Source: an uncultured Atopobiaceae bacterium (GTDB lineage Bacteria > Actinomycetota > Coriobacteriia > Coriobacteriales > Atopobiaceae). Taken from it: 64,000 bases of DNA. The first letter of the stretch is position 1. The number at the start of each line of letters is the position of its first letter. The notes beneath the pieces are model-generated. The model worked only from the letters and a program-made list of their open reading frames with translations, searched no databases and was not told the DNA's origin. This document shows positions 46,030 through 54,756 of this stretch, one piece after another. Position numbers and translations under genes: made by a program. Location of the stretch: the NCBI GenBank assembly GCA_944322145.1, contig CALUNW010000003.1, positions 186,001 to 250,000 on the forward strand, written 5' to 3'.

Positions 46030-46817
46030 TCAACATCAAGACACCTGTTGAGATCGACCAGATGAAGGCCGCCGGGGCTCTGTCCAAGGCGGCCCTTCGT
46101 CGCGCCGGGGCGCTCGTGCGCCCCGGCGCCACCACCAAGGAGATCGACCAGGTCGTCGAGGGCTTCATCCGCCTTCACGGCGCGGTCCCCACGTTCAAGG
46201 GGTATGGGGGATTTCCCGCGAGCATCTGCTCCTCGGTCAACGAGCAGATCGTCCACGGCATTCCCTCTCCCACGACGGTGCTCCAGGACGGCGACATCAT
46301 CTCGATCGACACCGGCGCCACCTATCAGGGCTGGGTCGGTGACAATGCGTGGACCTTCTACGTCGGCGAGCCCTCTGAGTCCTATAAGGCGCTCTGCGAG
46401 TGTACGCGCGACTGCCTCAAGGCCGCCATCGAGCAGGCCGTTCCGGGCAACCACCTCGGTGACATCGGCGCCGCCGTTCAGGAGCTCGCTGAGTCCAACG
46501 GCTACGGCGTGGTTCGCGACTACGTGGGTCACGGCGTCGGCCGCGTCATGCACGAGGATCCCGAGGTCCGCAACTACGGCAAGCGCGGCCGCGGCGTGCG
46601 TCTCCAGGCAGGCATGGTTATCGCCATCGAGCCGATGATCACGATGGGCACCTACGAGTGCGTCACGCTCGCAAACGGCTGGACGGTCGTCACCCGCGAC
46701 GGCCTGCCCGCCGCCCACTACGAGAACACCGTTGCCATCACGGCCGACGGCCCCGTCATCCTCACCGAGGACGAGAAGGGCCCGTGGTGCCCGATGCAGG
46801 GCGGCGTCGAGGAGTAG
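46026..46817 (+). CDS. map: Type I methionine aminopeptidase
   Basis: A 263-residue metalloenzyme removing N-terminal methionine. Metal ligands appear in SIDTGATYQGWVGDNAW (two Asp), the YVGHGVGRVMHEDP histidine, and Glu residues in AIEPMI and HYENTV. ATG 46026 overlaps the adk stop. A very long palindrome follows before infA. Confidence 0.97.
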   Translation: MINIKTPVEIDQMKAAGALSKAALRRAGALVRPGATTKEIDQVVEGFIRLHGAVPTFKGYGGFPASICSSVNEQIVHGIPSPTTVLQDGDIISIDTGATYQGWVGDNAWTFYVGEPSESYKALCECTRDCLKAAIEQAVPGNHLGDIGAAVQELAESNGYGVVRDYVGHGVGRVMHEDPEVRNYGKRGRGVRLQAGMVIAIEPMITMGTYECVTLANGWTVVTRDGLPAAHYENTVAITADGPVILTEDEKGPWCPMQGGVEE

Positions 46818-46830
46818 GCCCTTCAAAAGG

Positions 46831-46945
46831 GCGTGAGACGGTGGGGACAGTGACCCAAATGGGGACAGGATACTTTTGGGACATGCTTTCGATGTCCCAA
46901 AAGTATCCTGTCCCCATTTGGGTCACTGTCCCCACCGTCTCACGC
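46831..46945. repeat. Perfect 54-bp inverted repeat between map and infA
   Basis: Bases 46831-46884 and 46892-46945 are exact reverse complements around a 7-base loop. Each arm carries GGGGACAG twice (GGTGGGGACAG and ATGGGGACAGG), the motif seen at 265-333, 17461-17536 and 19728-19805. Such a perfect long hairpin is expected to be recently formed or actively maintained. It might block read-through into infA, which has its own candidate promoter region around 46985-47010. Confidence 0.9.
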
Positions 46946-47031
46946 TTGTGTGCGTCTGATGCAGCCTGGAACTTCTTGTGAAGTTTAGGTATGATTATTG
47001 GTCGCTGTGGCAGCGTTGAGAGGGAAGAACT

Positions 47032-47250
47032 TTGAGCAAGCAAGATGCTATCGAGCTTGAGGGCAAGGTCGTCGAGCCCCTGCCCAATGCCATGTTCAAC
47101 GTGGAGCTGGAGAACGGCAAGACCATTCTCTGCACCATCTCCGGGAAGATCAGGATGAACTACATCCGCATCCTTCCGGGTGACAAGGTCGTCGTGGAGA
47201 TCTCCCCGTACGACCTCACCAGGGGCCGCATCACCTACCGTTACAAGTAG
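47032..47250 (+). CDS. infA: Translation initiation factor IF-1
   Basis: A 72-residue OB-fold factor with [23 protein letters not shown] and [23 protein letters not shown]. Translation starts at TTG 47032 after GAGAGGGAAGAAC. A TATGAT box at 46990-46995 suggests a promoter after the upstream palindrome, though no clear -35 was found. Confidence 0.97.
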   Translation: MSKQDAIELEGKVVEPLPNAMFNVELENGKTILCTISGKIRMNYIRILPGDKVVVEISPYDLTRGRITYRYK

Positions 47251-47330
47251 GCCCCATTCAGCTTTGGATATTCACGCCAGCGGCTGGGCGAGTAGATAGT
47301 TCGTATCAGCACGATCGGAAGGAAAGACGC

Positions 47331-47444
47331 ATGAAGGTACGTCCTTCGGTCAAGAAGATGTGCGACAAGTGCAAGATCATTCGTCGCCATGGCAAGGTTT
47401 ACGTCATTTGCGATAACCCGCGCCACAAGCAGCGTCAGGGCTAA
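47331..47444 (+). CDS. rpmJ: 50S ribosomal protein L36
   Basis: A 37-residue protein, [15 protein letters not shown] onward, with the zinc set C11, C14, C27 and H32 (C+ type). ATG 47331 follows CGGAAGGAAAGACGC. It ends with TAA at 47442-47444, 14 bases before rpsM. The infA-rpmJ-rpsM-rpsK-rpsD-rpoA-rplQ order is conserved in bacteria. Confidence 0.95.
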   Translation: MKVRPSVKKMCDKCKIIRRHGKVYVICDNPRHKQRQG

Positions 47445-47458
47445 GGAAGGAGCTTCAG

Positions 47459-47830
47459 TTGGCCCGTATTAACGGCGTCGATCTGCCGCGCGAGAAGCGC
47501 GTTGAGATCGGACTCACCTACGTTTATGGCATCGGCCGCACCAGCGCCACCAAGATCTGCGCTGAGACCGGTGTGAACCCCGACACCCGCGTCAAGGATC
47601 TGACCGAGGATGAGGTCACCAAGATCCGCGACTACATTGATGCCAACTTCACCACCGAGGGCGACCTTCGCCGCGAGGTGAGGCAGAACACCGCCCGTCT
47701 GATGGAGATTGGCTGCTACCGCGGCCTCCGTCACCGCAAGGGCCTTCCTGTCCACGGTCAGCGCACCCACACCAACGCTCGCACCCGCAAGGGCAAGAAG
47801 CGTCAGATCGGTGCCAAGAAGAGGGGCTAG
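47459..47830 (+). CDS. rpsM: 30S ribosomal protein S13
   Basis: A 123-residue S13 of the 30S head, with [25 protein letters not shown] and the C-terminal [27 protein letters not shown] 47459 is the start, with AAGGAAGGAGCTTCA upstream. It contacts P-site tRNA through its tail. Confidence 0.97.
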   Translation: MARINGVDLPREKRVEIGLTYVYGIGRTSATKICAETGVNPDTRVKDLTEDEVTKIRDYIDANFTTEGDLRREVRQNTARLMEIGCYRGLRHRKGLPVHGQRTHTNARTRKGKKRQIGAKKRG

Positions 47831-47840
47831 GGAGTAGACA

Positions 47841-48242
47841 ATGCCGCAGAAGAAGAACCAGCGCACCACTCGCGTGCGCCGCTCCGAGCGCAAGAACATC
47901 GCTGTGGGCCAGGCCCACATCAAGAGCACGTTCAACAACACGATCGTCTCGATCACCGACCCCCAGGGCAACGTGATCTCCTGGCAGTCCGGCGGCACCG
48001 TCGGCTTCAAGGGCTCCCGCAAGTCCACGCCGTTCGCCGCCCAGCTCGCCGCCGAGGCCGCTGCCAAGGCGGCCATGGAGCACGGCCTGCACAAGGTCGC
48101 CGTCTTCGTCAAGGGCCCCGGCTCGGGCCGCGAGACGGCCATCCGCTCCCTCCAGGCCGCTGGCCTCGAGGTTTCCGGCATCCAGGACAAGACCCCCATC
48201 GCGCACAACGGTTGCCGTCTGAGCAAGCGTCGCCGCGTGTAG
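47841..48242 (+). CDS. rpsK: 30S ribosomal protein S11
   Basis: A 133-residue S11 with [19 protein letters not shown] and the ending [10 protein letters not shown]. It forms part of the platform near the E-site mRNA. GGGAGTAGACA precedes the ATG at 47841. Confidence 0.98.
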   Translation: MPQKKNQRTTRVRRSERKNIAVGQAHIKSTFNNTIVSITDPQGNVISWQSGGTVGFKGSRKSTPFAAQLAAEAAAKAAMEHGLHKVAVFVKGPGSGRETAIRSLQAAGLEVSGIQDKTPIAHNGCRLSKRRRV

Positions 48243-48257
48243 CTAGGAGGAATATCA

Positions 48258-48851
48258 ATGGCTATCGATAGGACCCCGGTCCTCAAGAGGTGCCGTCAGC
48301 TCGGCATCGACCCTGTCGTGATGGGCATCAACAAGACCTCTCACCGCGAGCCCAAGCGTCGTCGCCGCCAGGAGAGCGAGTACGGCATCCAGCTCCGCGA
48401 GAAGCAGAAGGCCAAGTTCATCTACGGCGTTCTCGAGAAGCAGTTCCGTGGCTACTACAACCGTGCCATGAAGATCGAGGGCATCACCGGTGACAACCTG
48501 ATGACCCTGCTCGAGTGCCGTCTCGACAACGTCGTCTTCCGCCTCGGCTTTGCCCGCACCCGCAAGGAGGCCCGTCAGACCGTCCGTCACGGCCACATCA
48601 CCGTGAACGGCAAGCGTGTCGACATCCCCTCTTACCAGGTGAAGGCTGGCGACGTCGTGGCCGTGGCCGAGAAGGCTCGCGACCTGCTCCCCATCAAGGA
48701 GGCCCTCATCTCCTCCGAGCACATGGCCGTGCCGGCCTGGCTCGAGGTTGACATCGAGAAGCTCAAGGGCACCGTCCTCCAGCTCCCGACGCGCGATCAG
48801 ATCGACCTCGACATCGACGCGCAGCTGATCGTCGAGCTTTACTCCAAGTAA
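48258..48851 (+). CDS. rpsD: 30S ribosomal protein S4
   Basis: A 197-residue S4 with an S4 RNA-binding domain (DNVVFRLGFARTRKEARQTVRHGHITVNGKRV). In E. coli it regulates the alpha operon and also has antitermination activity. The N-terminus lacks the usual CxxC zinc cluster, having RTPVLKRCRQLGIDPV instead. GCTAGGAGGAATATCA precedes the ATG. Confidence 0.97.
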   Translation: MAIDRTPVLKRCRQLGIDPVVMGINKTSHREPKRRRRQESEYGIQLREKQKAKFIYGVLEKQFRGYYNRAMKIEGITGDNLMTLLECRLDNVVFRLGFARTRKEARQTVRHGHITVNGKRVDIPSYQVKAGDVVAVAEKARDLLPIKEALISSEHMAVPAWLEVDIEKLKGTVLQLPTRDQIDLDIDAQLIVELYSK

Positions 48852-48875
48852 GCCCGACCAGGTTTGGAGGTAGCA

Positions 48876-49817
48876 ATGTCCGAATTCATCCGACCCCAGG
48901 TGTCGGTGGAGGAGATCAACGAGAACCTCGCGCGCGTGAGCGCCGAGCCGCTCGAGCGTGGCTACGGCGACACGCTCGGCAACTCGCTGCGTCGCGTCCT
49001 GCTCTCGTCTCTCTCCGGTGCTGCCGTCGAGGCCATCCAGATCGATGGCGTCCAGCACGAGTTCACCACCGTCGACGGCGTCTACGAGGACGTCACCGAC
49101 ATCGTCCTCAACGTCAAGGGCCTCGTGTTCCGCTCCATGGGCACGGGCGACGAGGCTGAGGCCAGCATCTCGGTCGACGGCCCCATGACCGTCACCGGCG
49201 GAGACTTCGCCATCCCGGCCGAGTTCGAGCTCGTGAACCCCGACCACGTCATCTGCACGCTGGGTGCCGGCGCGCACCTCACCATGAAGATGCGCATCGG
49301 CGTCGGCCGCGGCTACGTGTCCGGCGAGGACAACGAGCGCGAGAGCGACCCGATTGGCATCATCCACGTGGACTCGCTCTATTCCCCCGTGCGTCGCTGC
49401 GCCAAGGCCGTCGAGGCCTGCCGCGTCGGCCGTCACACGGACTACGATCGCCTCGTGCTCGAGATCGAGACCAACGGCTCGATCTCCCCGCGCGACGCCA
49501 TCGTCGAGGCCGCCAACATCATCAACCAGCACATGACCGCGTTCATGGGCCTGGCCGACGAGGACGAGCCGGTCGAGGATGCCTCCATCTTCGCCACGGG
49601 TGCCGTCGAGGACAACGTCGAGCTCGACAAGCAGATCGAGGACCTGGACCTCTCCGTCCGCTCCTACAACTGCCTCAAGCGCGCGGGCATCCACTCCGTG
49701 CGCCAGCTCGTGGAGTTCTCCGAGAACGACCTTCTCAACATCAGAAACTTTGGCGTCAAGTCCATCGAGGAAGTCAAGGACAAGCTCGAGACCATGGGCC
49801 TGTCCCTCAAGGCCTAG
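48876..49817 (+). CDS. rpoA: DNA-directed RNA polymerase subunit alpha
   Basis: A 313-residue alpha subunit. The N-terminal domain has GNSLRRVLLSSLSGAA for dimerisation. The C-terminal domain (about 250-313) keeps the DNA-contact residues R262, N265, G293, K295 and S296, equal to E. coli R265, N268, G296, K298 and S299. TTTGGAGGTAGCA selects ATG 48876 over an upstream in-frame TTG at 48864. The RpoC tail in this window resembles this domain. Confidence 0.98.
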   Translation: MSEFIRPQVSVEEINENLARVSAEPLERGYGDTLGNSLRRVLLSSLSGAAVEAIQIDGVQHEFTTVDGVYEDVTDIVLNVKGLVFRSMGTGDEAEASISVDGPMTVTGGDFAIPAEFELVNPDHVICTLGAGAHLTMKMRIGVGRGYVSGEDNERESDPIGIIHVDSLYSPVRRCAKAVEACRVGRHTDYDRLVLEIETNGSISPRDAIVEAANIINQHMTAFMGLADEDEPVEDASIFATGAVEDNVELDKQIEDLDLSVRSYNCLKRAGIHSVRQLVEFSENDLLNIRNFGVKSIEEVKDKLETMGLSLKA

Positions 49818-49846
49818 GCGCAGCCGGATTTAGGAGAAGCTAGAAA

Positions 49847-50341
49847 ATGCGACACAACAAGAAGAGGGGCATGAAGCTCGGCACCGACGCCAGCCACACC
49901 AAGGCCATGAAGAAGAGCCTCATCCGTGCCCTGTTTGAGAACGACCGCATCAAGACCCTTGACGTTCGCGCCAAGGCCATCCGCCCCGAGGTCGACAAGG
50001 TCATCACCTGGGCCAAGAAGGGCGACATCGCCAGCCGTCGTCTCGCCATCGCCAAGGTGGGCGACAAGGAGCTCGTCCGCGAGGTCTTTGAGAAGGCCGC
50101 TCAGGGCATGTGGGCCGACCGCAACGGTGGCTACACCCGCATCATGAAGCTCGGCCCCCGCAAGGGCGACGCCGCCGAGGTCGTGATCATGGAGCTCGTC
50201 ACCGAGCCTGTCACCCCCAAGGCCGCTCCCAAGGCCAAGGTCACCAAGGTCGCGGCTGCTCCCGTCGAGGAGCCCAAGGCCGAGGAGCCCGCTGCCGAGG
50301 AGGCTCCCGCCGAGGAGACCGCCGAGAAGGACGCCGAGTAG
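49847..50341 (+). CDS. rplQ: 50S ribosomal protein L17 with an acidic C-terminal extension
   Basis: A 164-residue L17. The conserved part (MRHNKKRGMKLGTDASHTKAMKKSLIRALFEND and YTRIMKLGPRKGDAAEVVIMELV) ends near residue 122. An Ala/Pro/Glu-rich tail of about 40 residues follows (VEEPKAEEPAAEEAPAEE), a low-complexity extension seen in some actinobacteria. It ends the series; a terminator follows. Confidence 0.97.
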   Translation: MRHNKKRGMKLGTDASHTKAMKKSLIRALFENDRIKTLDVRAKAIRPEVDKVITWAKKGDIASRRLAIAKVGDKELVREVFEKAAQGMWADRNGGYTRIMKLGPRKGDAAEVVIMELVTEPVTPKAAPKAKVTKVAAAPVEEPKAEEPAAEEAPAEETAEKDAE

Positions 50342-50365
50342 CGCCCAGCTCATAGCGCACGTCTG

Positions 50366-50393
50366 GGGCCCCGGTACTGCCGGGGCCCTTTTT
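50366..50393 (+). terminator. Terminator after rplQ
   Basis: GGGCCCCGG (50366-50374) and CCGGGGCCC (50380-50388) pair perfectly around TACTG, followed by TTTTT. It closes the ribosomal series before the ECF transporter genes. Confidence 0.93.
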
Positions 50394-50457
50394 GGTTTGC
50401 TGATCGTTGACGCTGGCGTCAGGTTGCATTGCCAACTCTGCCGCAGGAGGGAGGGAC

Positions 50458-52026
50458 ATGGTCGAACTGCGTGACGTCAGCTTCTCGTTTGATGGCGAGA
50501 GGAACGTGCTCGACCACGTGTCGCTCTCCCTTGGGCCTGGTGAGCACCTCGTTCTTCTCGGCCGCAACGGGTCGGGGAAGTCCACCCTGGGCAAGCTGCT
50601 CAACGGCTCGCTTCGGCCCAGCCGCGGCTCCGTCTTGTTTGACGGCGACGACGTCTCTGCCGCGCCGCGCGCCGTCCTGGCACGGGCGACCGGCTACGTC
50701 CGCCAGGACCCCCTCACGCAGATCGTGAGCGACCTCTGCTCTGACGAGGTCGCCTTTGGGCCGCGCAACCTCGGCCTGTCGCGCGACGAGGTGCGGCACC
50801 GCGTTGCCGAGGCGCTCGAGACGTGCGGCATCGCGGGGCTCGCGCAGCGGCTGACCAGCGAGCTCTCCGGGGGCCAGCAGCAGCTCCTCGCCCTGGCGGG
50901 GGCGCTCGCCCTGAGGCCCCGCCACCTGGTCCTCGACGAGGCGGAGTCCCATCTCGACCAGGCCGCGCGGTCGCGCATGCGGGCGGTCGTGAGGGGGCTC
51001 GTGGCGGCCGGCGTAGCCGTGCTGGAGATCGCCCACTCCGGGGAGGCGCTGCTCGACGCCACGCGCGTCATCGTGCTCTCGGGGGGCGCCGTCGCCTGGG
51101 AGGGCGCCCCCGAGGACTTCCTGCGCTGTCGGGAGGCCCTGGAGACGTCCGGCCTTGCGGAGGACCCGGTGACGGTGGCGCTGGCGAGTGCTGTCAGCGA
51201 CGGCGCCCCGCTCTCTCGCGCCGGGTTGGTGGAGTCGCTCGCCCCCTATGTCCCGGAGAGCGCCGCGCGCCCCACGCGGGGCGTCGAGGTGTGCCCCCTG
51301 CGCGCCGAGGGCGTCGTGGTGAGCTACGACGGCCTCCCGGTCCTTCGTGGCGTCGGGCTGGACACCGAGGGGCTCACGCTCCTGCTGGGCGCGTCCGGCT
51401 CCGGCAAGACCACCCTCGCGCGCGTTCTCGCCGGCGTGCTCGCTCCTGATGCGGGCGCGGCCACGCTCGGCGGGGCGCCGGTGCGCGCGGGCATGGTAGG
51501 CCTCTCGTTCCAGCGTCCCGAGGACCAGCTCTTCTGCGAGACGGTGCTCGACGACGTCGCCTACGGCCCGCGCGCCCGCGGGGCGGGGGATGACGAGGCC
51601 CGCGAGCTCGCGCGCTCCGCCGCGGCGCGCCTGGGCGTGGGCGAGGAGCTCCTCGGCCGCTCGCCCTTCTCGCTTTCCGGCGGCCAGATGCGCCGTGTTG
51701 CCCTGGCGGGCGTGGTCGCGGCTCGTCCCGGCGCCTATGTCTTTGACGAGCCGAGCGCCGGCCTCGACGCTCCGGGCAGGGCCGAGCTTGCCCGCGTCGT
51801 TCGCATGCTGGTCGACGAGGGGGCGGCCGTCGTCGTGATCACCCATGACGCCGGGGAGTGGCTCGACGTCGCGGACGACGTCGTCTACATCCGCGATGGC
51901 GTCATCGTCGCGACCGCTTCCGCGGCCGACGCGCGCCGCCGACCGGGCCTGTTCGATGCCGCGGGGCTCGAGGCTCCGCTTTTGGTCCGCGCCCGGGCCG
52001 CCCGAGAGGGGGCAACCCATGCGTAG
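50458..52026 (+). CDS. ecfA: ECF transporter ATPase, two ABC domains fused
   Basis: A 522-residue protein with two complete ABC cassettes. The first has Walker A GRNGSGKST, signature LSGGQQQ and Walker B HLVLDEAE. The second has GASGSGKTT, LSGGQMR and AYVFDEPS. In many bacteria EcfA and EcfA' are separate; here they are fused. The start at 50458 follows GGAGGGAGGGAC. With EcfT it energises vitamin or metal S-components, none of which is in the window. It overlaps ecfT by 8 bases. Confidence 0.92.
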   Translation: MVELRDVSFSFDGERNVLDHVSLSLGPGEHLVLLGRNGSGKSTLGKLLNGSLRPSRGSVLFDGDDVSAAPRAVLARATGYVRQDPLTQIVSDLCSDEVAFGPRNLGLSRDEVRHRVAEALETCGIAGLAQRLTSELSGGQQQLLALAGALALRPRHLVLDEAESHLDQAARSRMRAVVRGLVAAGVAVLEIAHSGEALLDATRVIVLSGGAVAWEGAPEDFLRCREALETSGLAEDPVTVALASAVSDGAPLSRAGLVESLAPYVPESAARPTRGVEVCPLRAEGVVVSYDGLPVLRGVGLDTEGLTLLLGASGSGKTTLARVLAGVLAPDAGAATLGGAPVRAGMVGLSFQRPEDQLFCETVLDDVAYGPRARGAGDDEARELARSAAARLGVGEELLGRSPFSLSGGQMRRVALAGVVAARPGAYVFDEPSAGLDAPGRAELARVVRMLVDEGAAVVVITHDAGEWLDVADDVVYIRDGVIVATASAADARRRPGLFDAAGLEAPLLVRARAAREGATHA

Positions 52027-52774
52027 GGTAGCCGCGCCGGGCGCATACGTTCCCGGCGACACGCTCGTGCACCGCGTGGACGCGCGCGTGAAGCTCGTCC
52101 TCCTTGTCCTGGTGACGATCGCGACCTTTGCCGCGAGTGCGCCTAAGGGCCTGTTGGTCGTCCTCGCCGGCCTGACGCTCGTCCTCGTGGCGAGCAGGAC
52201 CTCGCCGCTCACGGTCCTTCGCGGCCTGCGGCCTGCGGCGGTCGTCCTCGCGTTTTCCGTGGTCGCCAATGCCGTGGTGCTGGTGGGCCAGCCCGGCCTC
52301 TCGGCGGACGGCCTCTCGCGCAGCGTCACCGCCGTGGCGAGGATCGTCCTGCTGGTGGGGTTTGCCCTCGCGCTCTCCGCCACGACCATGCCCACGGCAG
52401 TTGCGACCGCGCTCTCCCAGCTCATGGCCCCGCTTTCGCGCGTGGGCGTTCCCGTGGGGGGCATCGCGACAGCCGCGTCGGTCGCCCTGCGCTTCATCCC
52501 CCTCACGATGGACGAGGTCGAGCGCATCCGCTGCGCCCAGCGGGCGCGCGGCGCCGTACTCGGCGGGTCGCTCGTGGCCACGCTGCGCGGGTGGGGCCAG
52601 GTGCTCGTCCCGCTGGTCGTGGCGCTGCTGCGGCGCGCCGACGACCTGGCCGACGCCATGTGCGACCGCTGCTACACCGGCGAGCAGACGAGCATGGCGG
52701 AGCCGTTGAGCCCGCGTGACTGGGCGGCGCTTGCCGTGGGCGCGGCCTGGGCGCTGGCGGCCGCGCTGGTGTGA
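52019..52774 (+). CDS. ecfT: ECF transporter transmembrane subunit EcfT
   Basis: A 251-residue membrane protein with about five hydrophobic helices. Two short Ala-Arg-Gly-type coupling motifs are expected in EcfT; here RFIPLTMDEVERIRCAQRARG carries one, and LLRRADDLADAMCDRCYTG the second in modified form. It bridges the ATPases to S-components. ATG 52019 overlaps the ecfA stop. The rplQ-ecfA-ecfT-truA order is widely conserved in Gram-positives. Confidence 0.9.
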   Translation: MRRVAAPGAYVPGDTLVHRVDARVKLVLLVLVTIATFAASAPKGLLVVLAGLTLVLVASRTSPLTVLRGLRPAAVVLAFSVVANAVVLVGQPGLSADGLSRSVTAVARIVLLVGFALALSATTMPTAVATALSQLMAPLSRVGVPVGGIATAASVALRFIPLTMDEVERIRCAQRARGAVLGGSLVATLRGWGQVLVPLVVALLRRADDLADAMCDRCYTGEQTSMAEPLSPRDWAALAVGAAWALAAALV

Positions 52775-52823
52775 CGGCGCCCCGGCCTTGCCGGCGCCGG
52801 CCCCGACCCCGTCCGCCGCACCG

Positions 52824-52939
52824 GAGAAATGTACGACCTTCGCGCCCTTCTCGCCTGGCGAGAAGAGCAAGGCGCCGTATCTACCTGCGAAAACATTGCA
52901 TCCGCTGTATCGGCCTCCGGACATGGTCGTACATTTCTC
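52824..52939 (-). repeat. GCAGGTAGA-core inverted element C
   Basis: Perfect 15-base arms GAGAAATGTACGACC (52824-52838) and its inverse (52925-52939). The core is on the - strand, TCTACCTGCGAAAAC at 52880-52894, with 41 bases to the left arm and 36 to the right. CTTCTCGCCTGGCGAGAAG at 52848-52866 is a further palindrome within the element. It lies between ecfT and truA. Confidence 0.8.
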
Positions 52940-52998
52940 GCCCAACCATCGCGCCGGTCCCGGGCGTGCTACCCTTACGTGGAGCAGAAAGGACCCCC

Positions 52999-53799
52999 AT
53001 GCACGAAGGCGCCACCCTTGTCATACGCCTCGGCTACCGCGGCGCGGGCTTCGCGGGCTTTGCCGAGCAGCCCGGCGGCGCGCGCACCGTTGCCGGCGAG
53101 CTGCGTCGCGCCCTCGAGACCGCCCTGCGCCGCCCCTGCGAGCTCACGTGCGCCGGCCGCACCGACGCCGGGGTCCACGCCATCGCGCAGTACGTGAGCG
53201 TCCCCGTCTCGTCGGACGAGAAGGACGCGCTCTCGGGCACGCGCCTCATGCGCAGCCTCGTGGCGCTCACGCCCGACGACCTCTCGGTGCAGGCGCTCTA
53301 CCGCGCGCCAGCGGGCTTCTCGGCGCGCTTTGACGCCCTTGCGCGCAGCTATCGCTACCGCATCGCGGCCTCCGACGCCCGCCCGGTCCTCGCCTGGGAC
53401 CACGCCTGGTGGTACCGCGGCGCGCTGGATGCGGACGTCATGGACGCCGCCGCCCAGGCCCTGGCGGGGGAGCACGACTTCAAGAGCTTCTGCAAGGCCG
53501 TCTCGGCCGAGGGCAAGCCCACCTGCCGCTGCGTGTCACGCCTCTCCGTGAGCCGCGTGACGGAGGCGGGCGAGGAGCTCGTGGCCATCGACGTCACGGG
53601 CAACGCCTTCCTGCACAACATGGTGCGCACCATCGCGGGCACGCTCGTGGAGGTGGGGCGCGGCCACCGCGACGCCGCCTGGGTCGCCCGGGTGCTCGAG
53701 GCTCGCGACCGCACCGCGGCGGGGCCGTGCGCGCCGGCGAAAGGCCTCACGTTCGTCGGGGTAGAATATCCCGAAAACTCTCTGACGCCCTGGGAGTGA
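52999..53799 (+). CDS. truA: tRNA pseudouridine synthase A
   Basis: A 266-residue enzyme modifying U38-40 of tRNA anticodon stems. The catalytic aspartate D56 is in CAGRTDAGVHA. Further motifs are SARFDALARSYRYRI and FLHNMVRTIAGTLVEVG. The start at ATG 52999 follows GCAGAAAGGACCCCC; longer frames would run through element C. It is normally co-transcribed with ecfT. Confidence 0.94.
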   Translation: MHEGATLVIRLGYRGAGFAGFAEQPGGARTVAGELRRALETALRRPCELTCAGRTDAGVHAIAQYVSVPVSSDEKDALSGTRLMRSLVALTPDDLSVQALYRAPAGFSARFDALARSYRYRIAASDARPVLAWDHAWWYRGALDADVMDAAAQALAGEHDFKSFCKAVSAEGKPTCRCVSRLSVSRVTEAGEELVAIDVTGNAFLHNMVRTIAGTLVEVGRGHRDAAWVARVLEARDRTAAGPCAPAKGLTFVGVEYPENSLTPWE

Positions 53800-53823
53800 G
53801 GGCGCGCAACCGAAGGAAGCACC

Positions 53824-54723
53824 TTGGAGCTGTTCATGCACGTTCTCGAGCACAGCGTGGGCGACACGCTGCGGCTCGTCCCGTTTCTGTTTGTGACCTA
53901 CCTCGCGATGGAGGCGCTCGAGCACGCCAGCGCCGACCGCGTCCAGGCCGTCGTGGAGCGCTCCGGCAAGGCGGGGCCCGCCGTGGGCGCGCTGCTGGGC
54001 GCCATTCCCCAGTGCGGCTTCTCCGCGATGGCGGCGACGCTCTACGCGGGCCGCGTGGTCACGGTCGGCACGCTCGTCGCCGTGATCCTCTCCACCTCGG
54101 ACGAGATGATCCCCGTCTTCCTGGCGCACGGGGAGCCCGCCGGCCGCATGCTCGCGATCATGGCCGCTAAGGTCGTCGTGGGCGTGGCGGTGGGCTTTGC
54201 CGTCGACGTCGCGCTGCGCCTCCTGCGCCGCGCGGGGGACGGCCACGTCCACATCCACGAGCTCTGCGAGCGCGCCCACTGCCACTGCGACGACGATGAC
54301 GCCGGGCACGACCACGGGCACGGCCGCTGGGCCATCGTGCGCTCCGCCGCCGTCCACACCGTCCAGGTGGGTGCCTGGATCCTTGTCATCACCTTTGCGT
54401 TTGGCCTCGTCATCGAGCTGGTCGGGGTCGACGCCCTCGCCACCGCCGTCGCCAACCACCCCGTGCGCGCCACCTTCCTCTCCGCGCTCGTGGGACTGAT
54501 TCCCAACTGCGGGGCCAGCGTCGCCATCACGGAGCTCTACCTCGAGGGCGCGCTTGCGACGGGCCCCATGCTCGCCGGGCTTCTCGCCTCGGGCGGCGTG
54601 GGCCTGCTCGTGCTCTGGCGCACCAACGCCGACCTGCGCCAGAACGCCGTCATCACGCTGTTTGTCTACGCCGTGGCGGTTGTCGTGGGCCTTGTGTCCG
54701 GCTCCTTGGGTATCCTGTTCTAA
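53824..54723 (+). CDS. Membrane permease, putative manganese exporter / arsenic-efflux-like family
   Basis: A 299-residue protein with two similar halves of hydrophobic helices. Each half has a signature, GAIPQCGFSAMAATLYAGR and GLIPNCGASVAITELYLEG, with a conserved Cys. The central loop is His/Asp-rich (HVHIHE, HCHCDDDDAGHDHGHGR), suggesting metal binding. I recognise it as a metal-permease-like family annotated as putative manganese transporter or arsenic efflux protein. Substrate is unproven, and no riboswitch was seen upstream. It probably starts at TTG 53824 after GAAGGAAG; ATG 53836 is the alternative. Confidence 0.7.
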   Translation: MELFMHVLEHSVGDTLRLVPFLFVTYLAMEALEHASADRVQAVVERSGKAGPAVGALLGAIPQCGFSAMAATLYAGRVVTVGTLVAVILSTSDEMIPVFLAHGEPAGRMLAIMAAKVVVGVAVGFAVDVALRLLRRAGDGHVHIHELCERAHCHCDDDDAGHDHGHGRWAIVRSAAVHTVQVGAWILVITFAFGLVIELVGVDALATAVANHPVRATFLSALVGLIPNCGASVAITELYLEGALATGPMLAGLLASGGVGLLVLWRTNADLRQNAVITLFVYAVAVVVGLVSGSLGILF

Positions 54724-54756
54724 GACATCCGTCCGACCGCAAAGGGGGAGGCCGTC

